Shown one piece after another: positions 32,082 through 42,204 of a stretch of 64,000 nucleotides of DNA. The stretch comes from Pseudomonas sp. RGM2987 (GTDB lineage Bacteria; Pseudomonadota; Gammaproteobacteria; Pseudomonadales; Pseudomonadaceae). Positions within the stretch are counted from its first letter, which is position 1, and each line of letters opens with the position of its first letter. The stretch covers positions 1 to 64,000 of the forward strand of contig NZ_JALJDX010000213.1 in NCBI RefSeq assembly GCF_022952855.1, given 5' to 3'. A program made the position numbers and the translations under genes. The notes below the pieces were generated by a model. That model was not told where the DNA came from, did no database searches, and was given only the letters and a program-made list of their open reading frames with translations.

Positions 32082-34205
32082 ATGGAATGCGCGCAACCAC
32101 CGCTTGGCGAAGATAGCTCCGTACTTTTGATCGTTGATGATTACCCTGAAAACCTGCTCAGCATGCGCGCGTTATTGCAGCGGCCGGACTGGCAGGTGAT
32201 GACCGCGTCCTCGGGATTCGAAGCGCTCGATCTGCTGCTTGCACACGAGATCGACCTGGTTCTGCTGGACGTGCAGATGCCTGACATGGATGGTTTCGAA
32301 GTGGCGCGCCTGATGCGCGGCAGCCAGCGCACCCGGCTCACGCCGATCATTTTCCTGACTGCCAACGAGCAATCCCAGGATGCAGTGATCAAGGGCTACG
32401 CCACGGGCGCCGTGGATTATCTGTTCAAGCCCTTCGATCCGCAGATCCTCAAGCCCAAGGTCCAGGCGTTGCTGGAGCACCAGCGCAATCGCCGGGCGTT
32501 GCAGCGCTTGAGCCAGGATCTGGAAGCGGCCAGGGCCTTCAATGCCTCGGTGCTGGACAATGCCGCCGAAGGGATCCTGGTGGTGGATGAGGACGGTCTT
32601 ATCCGTTTCGCCAACCCGTCTACCTGCCGTTTGCTCAATGCCACCGCCGATCAGTTGCAGGGCTCGCCGCTGCTGGATTTCATGCAGAAGCCGCATATTC
32701 CCGAGTGGGCGGGTTCCGAGTTCCTTGGCGCCTATGGCCGTGGCGAAATCTTGCGCTTGCATGACGCAGTCCTGCGTACTGCACCCGGCCAGCAGGTGTC
32801 GGTGGCCTTGTCATGTGCGCCGCTGCCGGCGGAGCAGAAGGCGATGGTGGTGACCCTGCAGGACATGTCGGTGGTGCGTCACCTGCACCAGCAACTCGAG
32901 TACCAGGCCGTCACGGACCCACTGACCGGTCTGCTCAACCGCCGGGGCTTCTACCAGACCGCAGAAAACCTGCTGATGCGCAGCGAGCGGCTGGAAAGCA
33001 ACTGGGTGCTGCTGTACCTGGACCTCGACGGCTTCAAGCGGGTCAACGACTCCCTGGGCCACGACGCCGGCGACCGGGTGCTGCGCTGGGTCTCGGAACA
33101 GTTGAAAGCCTGCCTGCGTCCGTTCGATATCCTGGCGCGGCTGGGCGGTGATGAATTCACGGCGCTGCTGGACCTGGAGTTTCCCGAGCAGGCGGCCAAG
33201 ATTGCCGAAAAGCTGATCGAGCGCGTGGCGATCTGTCAGCAGATCGAAGGCATGGACGTGGCGCTCGGAGCCAGCATCGGTATTGCCACCTATCCCGATT
33301 GCGGCGCCAATCTCGACGGTCTGTTGCGAGCGTCCGACATCGCCATGTACGAAGCCAAGCGTGCCGGCCGCCAGCAGTATCGTTTCTACGATCACGAAAT
33401 GAACGGTCGAGCCCGTTCACGCCTGATGCTCGAAGAAAGCGTGCGCTCGGCCATCGAGAACCGCGACTTCAACATGGTCTATCAGCCGCAGGTCAGTATC
33501 GCCGACGGGCGGATCCGCGGGTTCGAGGCGTTGTTGCGTTGGCAGCACCCCAGCGTGGGCGACGTGCCGCCGGGCCTGTTCCTGCCACTGCTGGAAGAGG
33601 CTCGGTTGATCAGTCGGCTGGGCAGTTGGATTTATCATCGCAGCGCGGCCCAGCGCAAAGTCTGGGAGCGGATATTCGCCGATGACCTGGTGCTGGGGGT
33701 GAGCCTGAGCAGCACCCAGTTCGGCATGCCTAACCTGGTCACCGAGTTACGCCAGGTGCTGGAGCGCCATGCGTTGAAACCCCTGCAGCTGGAGGTCGAG
33801 GTGACTGAGGATGCGTTGATGCGCAACCCCGACGAAACCCAGAAACAGCTGCGGCTGTTGCGTCAGCTCGGCGTACGAGTGGCCCTGGATGATTTCGGTT
33901 CGGGGCCGTGTTCGTTGGCGCATCTGCGTGACCTTGAGCTCGATACCCTCAAGCTCGACCGGCACCTGATCGCTCGCCTGCCGGCCTCGCCCCGGGACGC
34001 CGCGCTGGCGGCCTCGGTGATTGACCTGTGCAAGCAGTTGGGCCTGAGGGTGATTGCCGAAGGGGTGGAAACCTTCGAGCAGTACCAGTGGCTGCAAGCC
34101 CACGGCTGCGAATATGTGCAGGGCTTCCTCGTCGCCCGTCCATTGATGGCCGAAGACACTGATGCCTTTGCCCAACCGTTTGACTGGAGCACGGTGCAGG
34201 CCTGA
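32082..34205 (+). CDS. response regulator with PAS, GGDEF and EAL domains
   Basis: 707 residues: REC domain (1-125, phospho-acceptor Asp63 in LLDVQMPDMDG), PAS (about 150-265), GGDEF (about 275-440) with intact GGDEF at 355-359 and an I-site RPFD nine residues before it, and EAL (about 450-695) with Glu482 in FEALLRW, VTEDALM, DDFGSGP and IAEGVET. The GGDEF half should make cyclic-di-GMP. In the EAL half the Asn of the usual N-x-S metal motif is Ser541 (GVSLSSTQF), and DDFGTGYSSL reads DDFGSGPCSL, so phosphodiesterase activity may be weakened. No histidine kinase is adjacent. ATG 32082 preferred to GTG 32058, neither with a good Shine-Dalgarno. Confidence 0.93.
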   Translation: MECAQPPLGEDSSVLLIVDDYPENLLSMRALLQRPDWQVMTASSGFEALDLLLAHEIDLVLLDVQMPDMDGFEVARLMRGSQRTRLTPIIFLTANEQSQDAVIKGYATGAVDYLFKPFDPQILKPKVQALLEHQRNRRALQRLSQDLEAARAFNASVLDNAAEGILVVDEDGLIRFANPSTCRLLNATADQLQGSPLLDFMQKPHIPEWAGSEFLGAYGRGEILRLHDAVLRTAPGQQVSVALSCAPLPAEQKAMVVTLQDMSVVRHLHQQLEYQAVTDPLTGLLNRRGFYQTAENLLMRSERLESNWVLLYLDLDGFKRVNDSLGHDAGDRVLRWVSEQLKACLRPFDILARLGGDEFTALLDLEFPEQAAKIAEKLIERVAICQQIEGMDVALGASIGIATYPDCGANLDGLLRASDIAMYEAKRAGRQQYRFYDHEMNGRARSRLMLEESVRSAIENRDFNMVYQPQVSIADGRIRGFEALLRWQHPSVGDVPPGLFLPLLEEARLISRLGSWIYHRSAAQRKVWERIFADDLVLGVSLSSTQFGMPNLVTELRQVLERHALKPLQLEVEVTEDALMRNPDETQKQLRLLRQLGVRVALDDFGSGPCSLAHLRDLELDTLKLDRHLIARLPASPRDAALAASVIDLCKQLGLRVIAEGVETFEQYQWLQAHGCEYVQGFLVARPLMAEDTDAFAQPFDWSTVQA

Positions 34206-34247
34206 ATTTCGCTACACTGGCGGCCTCTCGTAACCGTGTTGCCGCCA

Positions 34248-34751
34248 ATGACCGCGCTCAAATACCTCCAGGCCTACCCCGCCACCCTGCAAGCCCAGGT
34301 GCAGCAGTTGATTGCCCGGGATCGGCTGGGCGAGTACCTGCACCAGCGCTATCCCGAGCGGCATTCGATCCAGAGCGACAAGGCCCTGTACGCTTATGCG
34401 CTGGAACTCAAGCAGCAGTATCTGCGTAACGCACCGGCCATCGATAAGGTGCTGTTCGACAACCGCCTGGACCTGACGCACCGCGCCCTCGGCCTGCACA
34501 CCGCTGTTTCCCGCGTGCAGGGCGGCAAGCTCAAGGCCAAGAAGGAAATTCGCATCGCCGCGCTGTTCAAGGACGCGGCGCCCGAATTCTTGAACATGAT
34601 CGTCGTCCACGAACTGGCGCACTTCAAGGAGTCGGATCACAACAAGGCCTTCTACCAACTCTGCGAGCACATGCTGCCCGGGTATCACCAGCTGGAATTC
34701 GACCTACGGGTGTACCTGACCTGGCGGGACTTGCAATCACACAAGGAATGA
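34248..34751 (+). CDS. YgjP-like zinc metallopeptidase
   Basis: 167 residues. VVHELAHFKESDHNKAFYQL holds HExxH plus a third histidine, the YgjP/DUF45 zincin signature; the C-terminus HQLEFDLRVYLTWRDL is family-like. Cytosolic, substrate unknown. No clear Shine-Dalgarno at ATG 34248. It ends three bases before the next ATG and its last codons hold the AAGGA used by that gene, so the two are translationally coupled. Confidence 0.87.
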   Translation: MTALKYLQAYPATLQAQVQQLIARDRLGEYLHQRYPERHSIQSDKALYAYALELKQQYLRNAPAIDKVLFDNRLDLTHRALGLHTAVSRVQGGKLKAKKEIRIAALFKDAAPEFLNMIVVHELAHFKESDHNKAFYQLCEHMLPGYHQLEFDLRVYLTWRDLQSHKE

Positions 34752-34754
34752 CGA

Positions 34755-35051
34755 ATGGACGTCAGCAAGACCAAGACCAGCTTCTATCGGCGCCTGTATG
34801 TGGCTTACCTGATCGACAGCGGCATTGCCAGCAATGTCCCTGCGCTCACCGAGGTCACCGGCATGCCACGACGCACCGCCCAGGACACCGTCGCGGCCCT
34901 CGCGGACCTGGACATCGTCTGTGAGTTCGAGCAAGAGCCTGGCGCCCGCAACCATGCCGGGCGGTATCGGATTCGTGATTGGGGGGCGATTGACCGGAGT
35001 TGGATCGAGGGGAATCTGCAGCGGATCAAGGCGGTGCTTGAGTATCCCTGA
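34755..35051 (+). CDS. small winged-helix DNA-binding protein
   Basis: 98 residues. Segment SNVPALTEVTGMPRRTAQDTVAALADLDIVCEFEQEPGARNHAGRYRI reads as helix-turn-helix plus wing, resembling the YfeC-type HTH family. It probably binds DNA; targets unknown. Coupled to the YgjP-like peptidase upstream (three-base gap), suggesting a joint role. Followed by a REPIN. Confidence 0.8.
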   Translation: MDVSKTKTSFYRRLYVAYLIDSGIASNVPALTEVTGMPRRTAQDTVAALADLDIVCEFEQEPGARNHAGRYRIRDWGAIDRSWIEGNLQRIKAVLEYP

Positions 35052-35077
35052 TTTTTTGCGGCGCCTGGGCAGGCGCT

Positions 35078-35169
35078 TTCGCGAGCAAGCCCGCTCCCAC
35101 AGTAGATCTTCGGTGAACACAAAATTGTGAGCCATGCGAAGGACCTGTGGGAGCGGGCTTGCTCGCGAA
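35078..35169. repeat. REPIN, type A
   Basis: Reverse REP 35078-35100 and forward REP 35147-35169 between convergent genes. Confidence 0.9.
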
Positions 35170-35176
35170 GAGGACG

Positions 35177-35629
35177 TCAGGGACGATGCATGCCTATATG
35201 CGCAATCCCATCCTCCAGATACTCCACCCCCACCACCTCGAACCCATAACGCCCGTAGTACCCCTGCAAATGCGCCTGGGCCGATAGCGAGATGGAAGTC
35301 CCGGGCCAGTGCTTCTCGGCCTGCTTGAGGCCTTGCTCCATCAGCGTATGTCCCAGGCCTTGGCCCCGCGCTTGCGGCGCGATGATCACGCGGCCGATGA
35401 CCACGTCGCTGTTTTGCGAATGCGGGTCGAGCAGGCGCAGGTAGGCCACCAGGCGATCGCCCTGCCAAGCCATCAGGTGGCAGGTGTCGCCTTCCAGGTC
35501 CAGGCCGTCGACGTCCGGGTAGGCGCAGTTCTGCTCGACGACGAACACTTCGGCGCGCAATTTGAGAATGGCGTACAGCTGTTCCTTACTCAGGTCACTG
35601 TGATGTCTACAGACCCAGTCGATGTCCAT
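35177..35629 (-). CDS. elaA: ElaA-type GNAT acetyltransferase
   Basis: 150 residues. The whole-family wording is present: LYAILKLRAEVFVVEQNCAYPDVDGLDLEGDTCHL, then acetyl-CoA loop RVIIAPQARGQGLGHTLM and the C-terminal QAHLQGYYGRYGFEVVGVEYLEDGIAHIGM. ElaA is a GNAT of uncertain substrate. Start 35629 with a weak AGGA ten bases upstream. Convergent with the HTH gene, REPIN between. Confidence 0.92.
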   Translation of the reverse strand: MDIDWVCRHHSDLSKEQLYAILKLRAEVFVVEQNCAYPDVDGLDLEGDTCHLMAWQGDRLVAYLRLLDPHSQNSDVVIGRVIIAPQARGQGLGHTLMEQGLKQAEKHWPGTSISLSAQAHLQGYYGRYGFEVVGVEYLEDGIAHIGMHRP

Positions 35630-35816
35630 TTTTTGAATTTCCTGAATGATCCGATGCCGATATTAAGCGGGCTTTCATTGGAAGTCTCTTTCTCGAACGG
35701 CTGGAAAATCTGTGACAAAGGCCAAAATGCCATCATTCCCAGGTCGCGGTGTTGTCTTCTTTATGTAATCTTCGGTGCAGCGCTGCGTAGCGGTCTCAGT
35801 GAGCTAATGTTAGGTC

Positions 35817-35834
35817 GGATGTCCAAGGACATCC
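35817..35834. promoter_or_regulatory. palindrome upstream of the binding-protein gene
   Basis: GGATGTCCAAGGACATCC, 8-bp arms with an AA centre, 54 bases before the start of the next gene. Could be an operator or a leader hairpin. Confidence 0.45.
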
Positions 35835-35888
35835 CGTAAGTGTCGGCTAAAAACAAACCGGGCTTTGAACCCGTCAAGGATGTTTGGC

Positions 35889-36626
35889 ATGCCGCGATTG
35901 CATCGAGCTCTTGCTTTGGTTGGGTTGCTGTTGCTGAGTCACCAGGCCTGTGCGCAGACGTTGCGCCTGGTCGCCGATGGTTGGCCGCCCTTCACTGACT
36001 CGACATTGGTCAATGGCGGCCTGGCGACCGATATCGTCAGCACGGCCCTGGCCCGGGCCGGCTACGCCACTGAATTCGAACAGGTGCCCTGGGCCCGGGC
36101 GATGCTCGGTATCAGCGAAGGCCGCTATGATGTGCTGGTCAATGCCTGGTACGCCGAGGACCGCACCCAGATTGGCCGGTTCTCTGCCGAATACCTGCTC
36201 AATCGCGTGCGCTTCATCAAGCGCAAGGAAGAGCCGATCGAGTTCGATAACCTGCAGCAATTGCATGCCTACCCCATCGCCGTGGTGCGCGGTTACGCCT
36301 ACTCCAAGGATTTCGACGAAGACCCGCAGATGCAGAAGGTCCCGGTACACAGCTTCGCCATGGCCGTGCGCATGCTGGCCGCCGAGCGGGTCAAGCTGAC
36401 CCTGGAAGATGAATACGTCGCTCGCTATTACCTGGCCCGGGAATCAGCCAAGGTGCGCAACGCCGTGGAGTTCCTGCCCAAGCCGTTGAGTGAAAACAGC
36501 CTGCACATTCTGGTCAGCCTGAAAAACCCGGAGCATGAGCAGATCGTGGCGGGGTTTGATAAAGCGATTGCGGCGATGAAGGCCGATGGGAGCTATGCGC
36601 GGTTGTTGGAGCTGCATGGGATGTAG
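35889..36626 (+). CDS. periplasmic solute-binding protein (SBP family 3)
   Basis: 245 residues: signal peptide (hydrophobic core, cleavage after QACAQ near residue 22), then TLRLVADGWPPFTDSTLVNGGLATDIV, the amino-acid-binding SBP fold. Like the protein at 2.3-3.1 kb it has no permease or ATPase neighbours. Start 35889 chosen because AAGGA sits eight bases upstream; ATG 35880 overlaps that sequence. Ligand unknown. Confidence 0.86.
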   Translation: MPRLHRALALVGLLLLSHQACAQTLRLVADGWPPFTDSTLVNGGLATDIVSTALARAGYATEFEQVPWARAMLGISEGRYDVLVNAWYAEDRTQIGRFSAEYLLNRVRFIKRKEEPIEFDNLQQLHAYPIAVVRGYAYSKDFDEDPQMQKVPVHSFAMAVRMLAAERVKLTLEDEYVARYYLARESAKVRNAVEFLPKPLSENSLHILVSLKNPEHEQIVAGFDKAIAAMKADGSYARLLELHGM

Positions 36627-36642
36627 GGCCTGTGCGGGCCCT

Positions 36643-36707
36643 ATCGCGAGCAGGCTCGCTCCCACAGTTGAAATGCGTACTCCTGTGGGAGCGGGCTTGC
36701 TCGCGAA
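36643..36707. repeat. REPIN, type A, tight pair
   Basis: Reverse variant REP 36643-36665 and forward canonical REP 36685-36707, between convergent genes. Confidence 0.9.
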
Positions 36708-36731
36708 GAGGCCGGCCCTGCAACCCCGACC

Positions 36732-38915
36732 TCAAGCCTCAGGCACATCCTTGATCAAATGCGCCGCCAGGGTCCGCAACGGGCCGAGCTGACGGCAGAT
36801 CAACGCCAGTTGGGTTTGCACCAGTCGCTGGCCTTCGTCGATTTCATCGGGCATCTGTTCGAGTTCATTAGCCAGGGCTTCCTCTTCGTCACTCTGGATC
36901 GCAATCGCGGTCTTGCTCGCCAGGCCCTGGGCGATTTCATCGATGCTGGTCGCCAGTTTCACCCCCGCGCCCTCGATCAACTGTTCACGCACCTCGGTCG
37001 GCAGTTCGGTGCCCCGATGCGCCCCCAGGCCCGACAGGTAGCTGAGCAGCGTGTGGGACAGCACCAGGAAGCGGAAGCCTACGTCGGCTTCCTTACGGAA
37101 ATGCCCAGGCTCCATCAGCATGTTCGCAAGCGTGGTGGACAGCGCGGCGTCGGCGTTGTGGGCGTTGCGTCGGGCCAGGCGATAGGCCAGGTCGTCGCTT
37201 TTGCCGGCGGCGTATTGCTGCATTATCTGGCGCAGGTAAGTGCTGTTGCAGGTCAGCGTGTTCGCCAACACCTTGTTCAGCCGGCGACCCTGCCAGTCCG
37301 GCAGGAACAGGAACACCGCCAGCCCCGCGATCAGGCTGCCGAGCAAGGTGTCGAACAGCCGTGGCAGCAGCAGCCCATAGCCGTCGCCCACCTGGTTGAA
37401 GCAGAACAGCACCATGATGGTGATCGCGGCGGTCGCCAGGGTGTAGCGGGTCGTACGGTTGGTAAAGAACACCACCCCGGCGAGGATCGCGAAGCACGAT
37501 TGCACCAAGGGGTTGGGGAACAGATCGAACAGCGCCCAGGCCACCGTCAGGCCGATGGCGGTACCGATGATCCGTTGGCCGAGCTTGCGTCGGGTCGCGC
37601 CGTAGTTGGGCTGGCAGACGAATAGCGTGGTGAGGATGATCCAGTAGCCCTGGGACGGGTGGATCATGTGCACCACGGCGTAGCCGACGCTCAAGGCCAG
37701 GGGCAGGCGCAGGGCATGGCGGAACAGCAGCGAGGTGGGCGTGAGTTGCGTGCGCAGGCGCAGCCAGACGTCCTTCAGGTTGCGCGGCGAGCGATCCAGC
37801 AGGCTGCTGTCGGTGGCGTCGGCCAGGGCGTCAGGGTTGCTGGCGTCGCTGAGCAGGCGGTCCATGGTCGCCAGGTTCACCGACAGCGCCCGCAATGAAC
37901 GCAACAAGCCGCGCCAGGCCGGGTTGCTCTGGATGCGCAAGTGTTCGAGGGACGCGTGCAGGTCGTTGAGGGCTTCGGCGAAGCTGTCGTCGTAGACGAA
38001 CGGCTGGCGCAGTTGGATCGACTCGGCCAGCGCCTGGCAGGCCTTGCCTTGCTGGCGCAGCAGGCGCTGGCAACGGAACAGCACGTCGCTATGGAAGAAT
38101 GCCTCGGCCAGGGCGTTATAAGGATAGTGCGAGGAACTGGCGCGTTCGTGGATGTCCTGGGCCAGGAAATACAACTTCAGGTAGCGGCTGACTTTCGACC
38201 CGGGCCGGCCATTGCCCACGCGGTGCAGGATGATTTCCTTGGCGGTGTTGAGCGCGGCGACCACCCGGCCGTTCTGCTGGGCCAGTTCCAGGCGCCGCGC
38301 TTCGATGTCCAGCTGGCGGATCGGTTCGAGCAGCGACGATTTGAGTTTCAGATAGCGCCCCAGTTCGCGAAACAGCCGCGCCAGGCTTTGCTGCACCGGT
38401 TGGTTGGAAAACAATGCTTGCCACAGCACCGAGAGCAGCCCGTACCACGCCGCACCGGCCACCAGCAGCAAGGGCTCATGCCAGAAGTCGCTGACGGCGC
38501 CGCCGCGCTGGTCCACGCCGATCACGGTATAGACCGAGAGAATCAGGGTCGCCGAGGCAATCGCGCCGTAGCGTTCACCCAGGGCGCCGAGCATGGTCAG
38601 GCCGAAGGCGGCCAGGGCCAGGGCGACGATGAACAATACGGGATAGGGGAACAGCAGCTCCACCGACAGTGCCGCGACGGTGAAACACACGAGGGTCACG
38701 GCCAGCGCAGTGAGGCGGCCTTGCCAGCTGTCGTCGGTCTCGGCCAGGGCACTGGCAATGATCCCCAGGAACAACGGGATCAGCAGCGCCATCTCGTCCA
38801 GGTACCAACACAGGCCCATGCTGCCGGTCAGGGCGATGAACACCCGCACGCTATAACTGAACTTATCCAACGCCCAAAGGCGACGCAGAGACTGGCTAAA
38901 CGAGGTCGATGACAT
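36732..38915 (-). CDS. yccS: YccS-like fusaric-acid-resistance (FUSC) family inner-membrane protein
   Basis: 727 residues in two repeats: an N-terminal bundle of about six membrane segments (from FIALTGSMGLCWYL), a soluble helical domain of roughly 200 residues, a second six-segment bundle (LPLALSVGYAVVHMIHPSQGYWIILTTLFVCQPNYGATRRKLGQR is the FUSC signature), and a long cytoplasmic C-terminus. YccS/YhfK relatives are putative aromatic-acid or envelope transporters of unproven substrate. Start at 38915 (MSSTSFSQSLRRLW) fits homologues; no Shine-Dalgarno seen. Confidence 0.9.
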   Translation of the reverse strand: MSSTSFSQSLRRLWALDKFSYSVRVFIALTGSMGLCWYLDEMALLIPLFLGIIASALAETDDSWQGRLTALAVTLVCFTVAALSVELLFPYPVLFIVALALAAFGLTMLGALGERYGAIASATLILSVYTVIGVDQRGGAVSDFWHEPLLLVAGAAWYGLLSVLWQALFSNQPVQQSLARLFRELGRYLKLKSSLLEPIRQLDIEARRLELAQQNGRVVAALNTAKEIILHRVGNGRPGSKVSRYLKLYFLAQDIHERASSSHYPYNALAEAFFHSDVLFRCQRLLRQQGKACQALAESIQLRQPFVYDDSFAEALNDLHASLEHLRIQSNPAWRGLLRSLRALSVNLATMDRLLSDASNPDALADATDSSLLDRSPRNLKDVWLRLRTQLTPTSLLFRHALRLPLALSVGYAVVHMIHPSQGYWIILTTLFVCQPNYGATRRKLGQRIIGTAIGLTVAWALFDLFPNPLVQSCFAILAGVVFFTNRTTRYTLATAAITIMVLFCFNQVGDGYGLLLPRLFDTLLGSLIAGLAVFLFLPDWQGRRLNKVLANTLTCNSTYLRQIMQQYAAGKSDDLAYRLARRNAHNADAALSTTLANMLMEPGHFRKEADVGFRFLVLSHTLLSYLSGLGAHRGTELPTEVREQLIEGAGVKLATSIDEIAQGLASKTAIAIQSDEEEALANELEQMPDEIDEGQRLVQTQLALICRQLGPLRTLAAHLIKDVPEA

Positions 38916-39032
38916 GAAGTGCACGGGCCTGACGGGCAATGACGCTAAATTGAGGCAGTAATGACGCCGACGCAATGGGGGCGATCACATCTGGCAGCAA
39001 AAAGTGTTGCGCCACTCCGCCACCAATCCCCT

Positions 39033-39132
39033 GTGGGAGCGGGCTTGATCGCGAATACGCTGTGTCAGCAGCATCGAATTGACTGACTCACCGCATTCGT
39101 CGGATCGCCGCCCGGAGCAAGCCCGCTCCCAC
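39033..39132. repeat. REPIN, type A with variant arm
   Basis: Forward REP 39033-39055 (TTGATCGCGAAT variant) and reverse arm ending 39132 with CGGATCGCCGCCCGGAGCAAG, the same variant as at 11.78 kb. Confidence 0.85.
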
Positions 39133-39149
39133 ATTTGATGTGTGTTGTG

Positions 39150-40328
39150 TCAGACGTATTGCGCGGCGGCATAACCCGACGCCCAGGCCCACTGGAAGTT
39201 GAACCCGCCCAGGTGCCCGGTGACGTCCAGCACTTCACCGATGAAGTACAGGCCAGGGCTTTTCAGCGACTCCATGGTCTTGGACGAGACTTCCCGGGTG
39301 TCGACGCCGCCCAGGGTGACTTCGGCGGTGCGGTAGCCCTCGGTGCCGGCCGGGACGAGGTTCCAGCTCGCCAGCTTCTCGGCGATGTCCGCCAGCTCGG
39401 CGTGGGTATATTGCTTCATCGGCTTGGAGACGAACCACGTGTCGGCCAACAGGTTGGCCATCTTCTTGGTGAACAGCTCCCCCAGCAGGGTTTTCAGTTC
39501 ACTGTTGGGGCGTTCGGCTTGTTGCTGTTGCAGCCATTGCGGCACGTCGTGATCGGGCAGCAGGTTGATCTGCACCGTATCCCCGGGTTCCCAGAACGAC
39601 GAAATCTGCAGGATCGCCGGGCCGCTCAGACCGCGGTGGGTAAACAGGATGTTCTCGCGAAAACTCTGCTCGTTGCAGCTCACCAGGCAGTCCACCGACG
39701 TGCCGGAGAGTTCGGTGCACAACGCCTTGAGCTGATCGGTGATGGTGAACGGCACCAGCCCCGCGCGGGTAGGCAGCAACTGATGACCGAACTGCTTGGC
39801 CACCTGATAGCCGAAACCGGTTGCCCCGAGGGTCGGGATCGACAGCCCGCCGGTGGCGATCACCAGCGATTGACAAGTGACGGCCCCAAGGGTGGTTTGC
39901 AGCAGATAGCCGCTGTCGGTCTTTTCGATCTGGTTGATCGAGGTGTCCAGGTGCAGGTTGACGCCGGCCTGCTCGCATTCGTCCAGAAGCATGCCGAGGA
40001 TGTCGCTGGATTTGTTATCGCAGAACAACTGGCCGAGTTTTTTCTCGTGATACGCAACGCCGTGCTTGGCCACCAGGGCGATGAAATCCCATTGGGTATA
40101 GCGGGCCAGGGCCGATTTGCAGAAGTGCGGGTTTTGCGAAAGGAAATTGCCAGGCTCGGTGTACATATTGGTGAAATTGCAGCGCCCACCGCCGGACATG
40201 AGGATTTTCTTGCCGGCCTTGTTGGCGTGGTCCAGCAACATCACCTGCCGCCCGCGCCCGGCGGCGGTCAGCGCACACATCAACCCCGCGGCGCCAGCGC
40301 CAATGATCACGACTTCGGTAGAGCGCAA
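39150..40328 (-). CDS. HI0933/YhiN-family flavoprotein
   Basis: 392 residues: FAD-binding GAGAAGLMCALTAAGRG at the N-terminus, GKKILMSGGGRCNFTN (family signature), VIATGGLSIPTLGATGFGYQVA and the C-terminal GEVLDVTGHLGGFNFQWAWASGYAAA. Predicted NAD(P)/FAD oxidoreductase of unknown substrate. The start is TTG at 40328 (MRSTEVVIIGAG), with GAGGA seven bases upstream. The frame runs open to 40451, but those codons translate a REP element, so the longer start is artefactual. Confidence 0.92.
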   Translation of the reverse strand: MRSTEVVIIGAGAAGLMCALTAAGRGRQVMLLDHANKAGKKILMSGGGRCNFTNMYTEPGNFLSQNPHFCKSALARYTQWDFIALVAKHGVAYHEKKLGQLFCDNKSSDILGMLLDECEQAGVNLHLDTSINQIEKTDSGYLLQTTLGAVTCQSLVIATGGLSIPTLGATGFGYQVAKQFGHQLLPTRAGLVPFTITDQLKALCTELSGTSVDCLVSCNEQSFRENILFTHRGLSGPAILQISSFWEPGDTVQINLLPDHDVPQWLQQQQAERPNSELKTLLGELFTKKMANLLADTWFVSKPMKQYTHAELADIAEKLASWNLVPAGTEGYRTAEVTLGGVDTREVSSKTMESLKSPGLYFIGEVLDVTGHLGGFNFQWAWASGYAAAQYV

Positions 40329-40372
40329 AACGGTGTCCTCTGAATGTCTGGGGCCTGTCAGAAATTTGCTCT

Positions 40373-40505
40373 TGTGGCGAGGGAGCTTGCTCCCGCTCGA
40401 GCGCGAAGCGGTCGCAAAGCCAACGAACACGAACTGTCTGAAACACCACATTCATGGCTTTCAGGGCTGCTGCGCACCCCAGCGGGAGCAAGCTCCCTCG
40501 CCACA
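40373..40505. repeat. REPIN, type B
   Basis: Arms 40373-40399 and 40478-40505 between the flavoprotein gene and dbpA. Confidence 0.9.
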
Positions 40506-40522
40506 GGGTGAATCAATAACAA

Positions 40523-41908
<1,386 letters not shown>

Positions 41909-42030
41909 GGTACGGGCCTGCAAAACAAAATGTCGCGCAGTGTAGCAGCCTCGTGCCACTTTCTTCGAAAGTTCTGGACGAGCAGTGGTGTCCGGGGGCT
42001 CTCTGCCCGTTTCAGGAGCACGCCGGCTTC

Positions 42031-42161
42031 TGTGGCGAGGGAGCTTGCTCCCGCTGGGTCGCGAAGCGACCCCAAACCGGCCAACGCGGTGTACCTGAAT
42101 CAGCGGAGAGCGCAAATAACGACTGCTTCGCAGCCGAGCGGGAGCAAGCTCCCTCGCCACG
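42031..42161. repeat. REPIN, type B
   Basis: Arms 42031-42058 and about 42136-42161 between dbpA and the MFS exporter gene. Confidence 0.9.
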
Positions 42162-42204
42162 GGTGTTCATCCTGTCCCGGACTAAACAGGGTTATCAGAT
42201 GGTC

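Noticed and set aside
34248..35051. YgjP-HTH pair considered as a toxin-antitoxin or ImmA/repressor module
   Set aside because: The HTH protein is not XRE-like and the peptidase is of the YgjP rather than ImmA kind; kept only as a low-interest observation.
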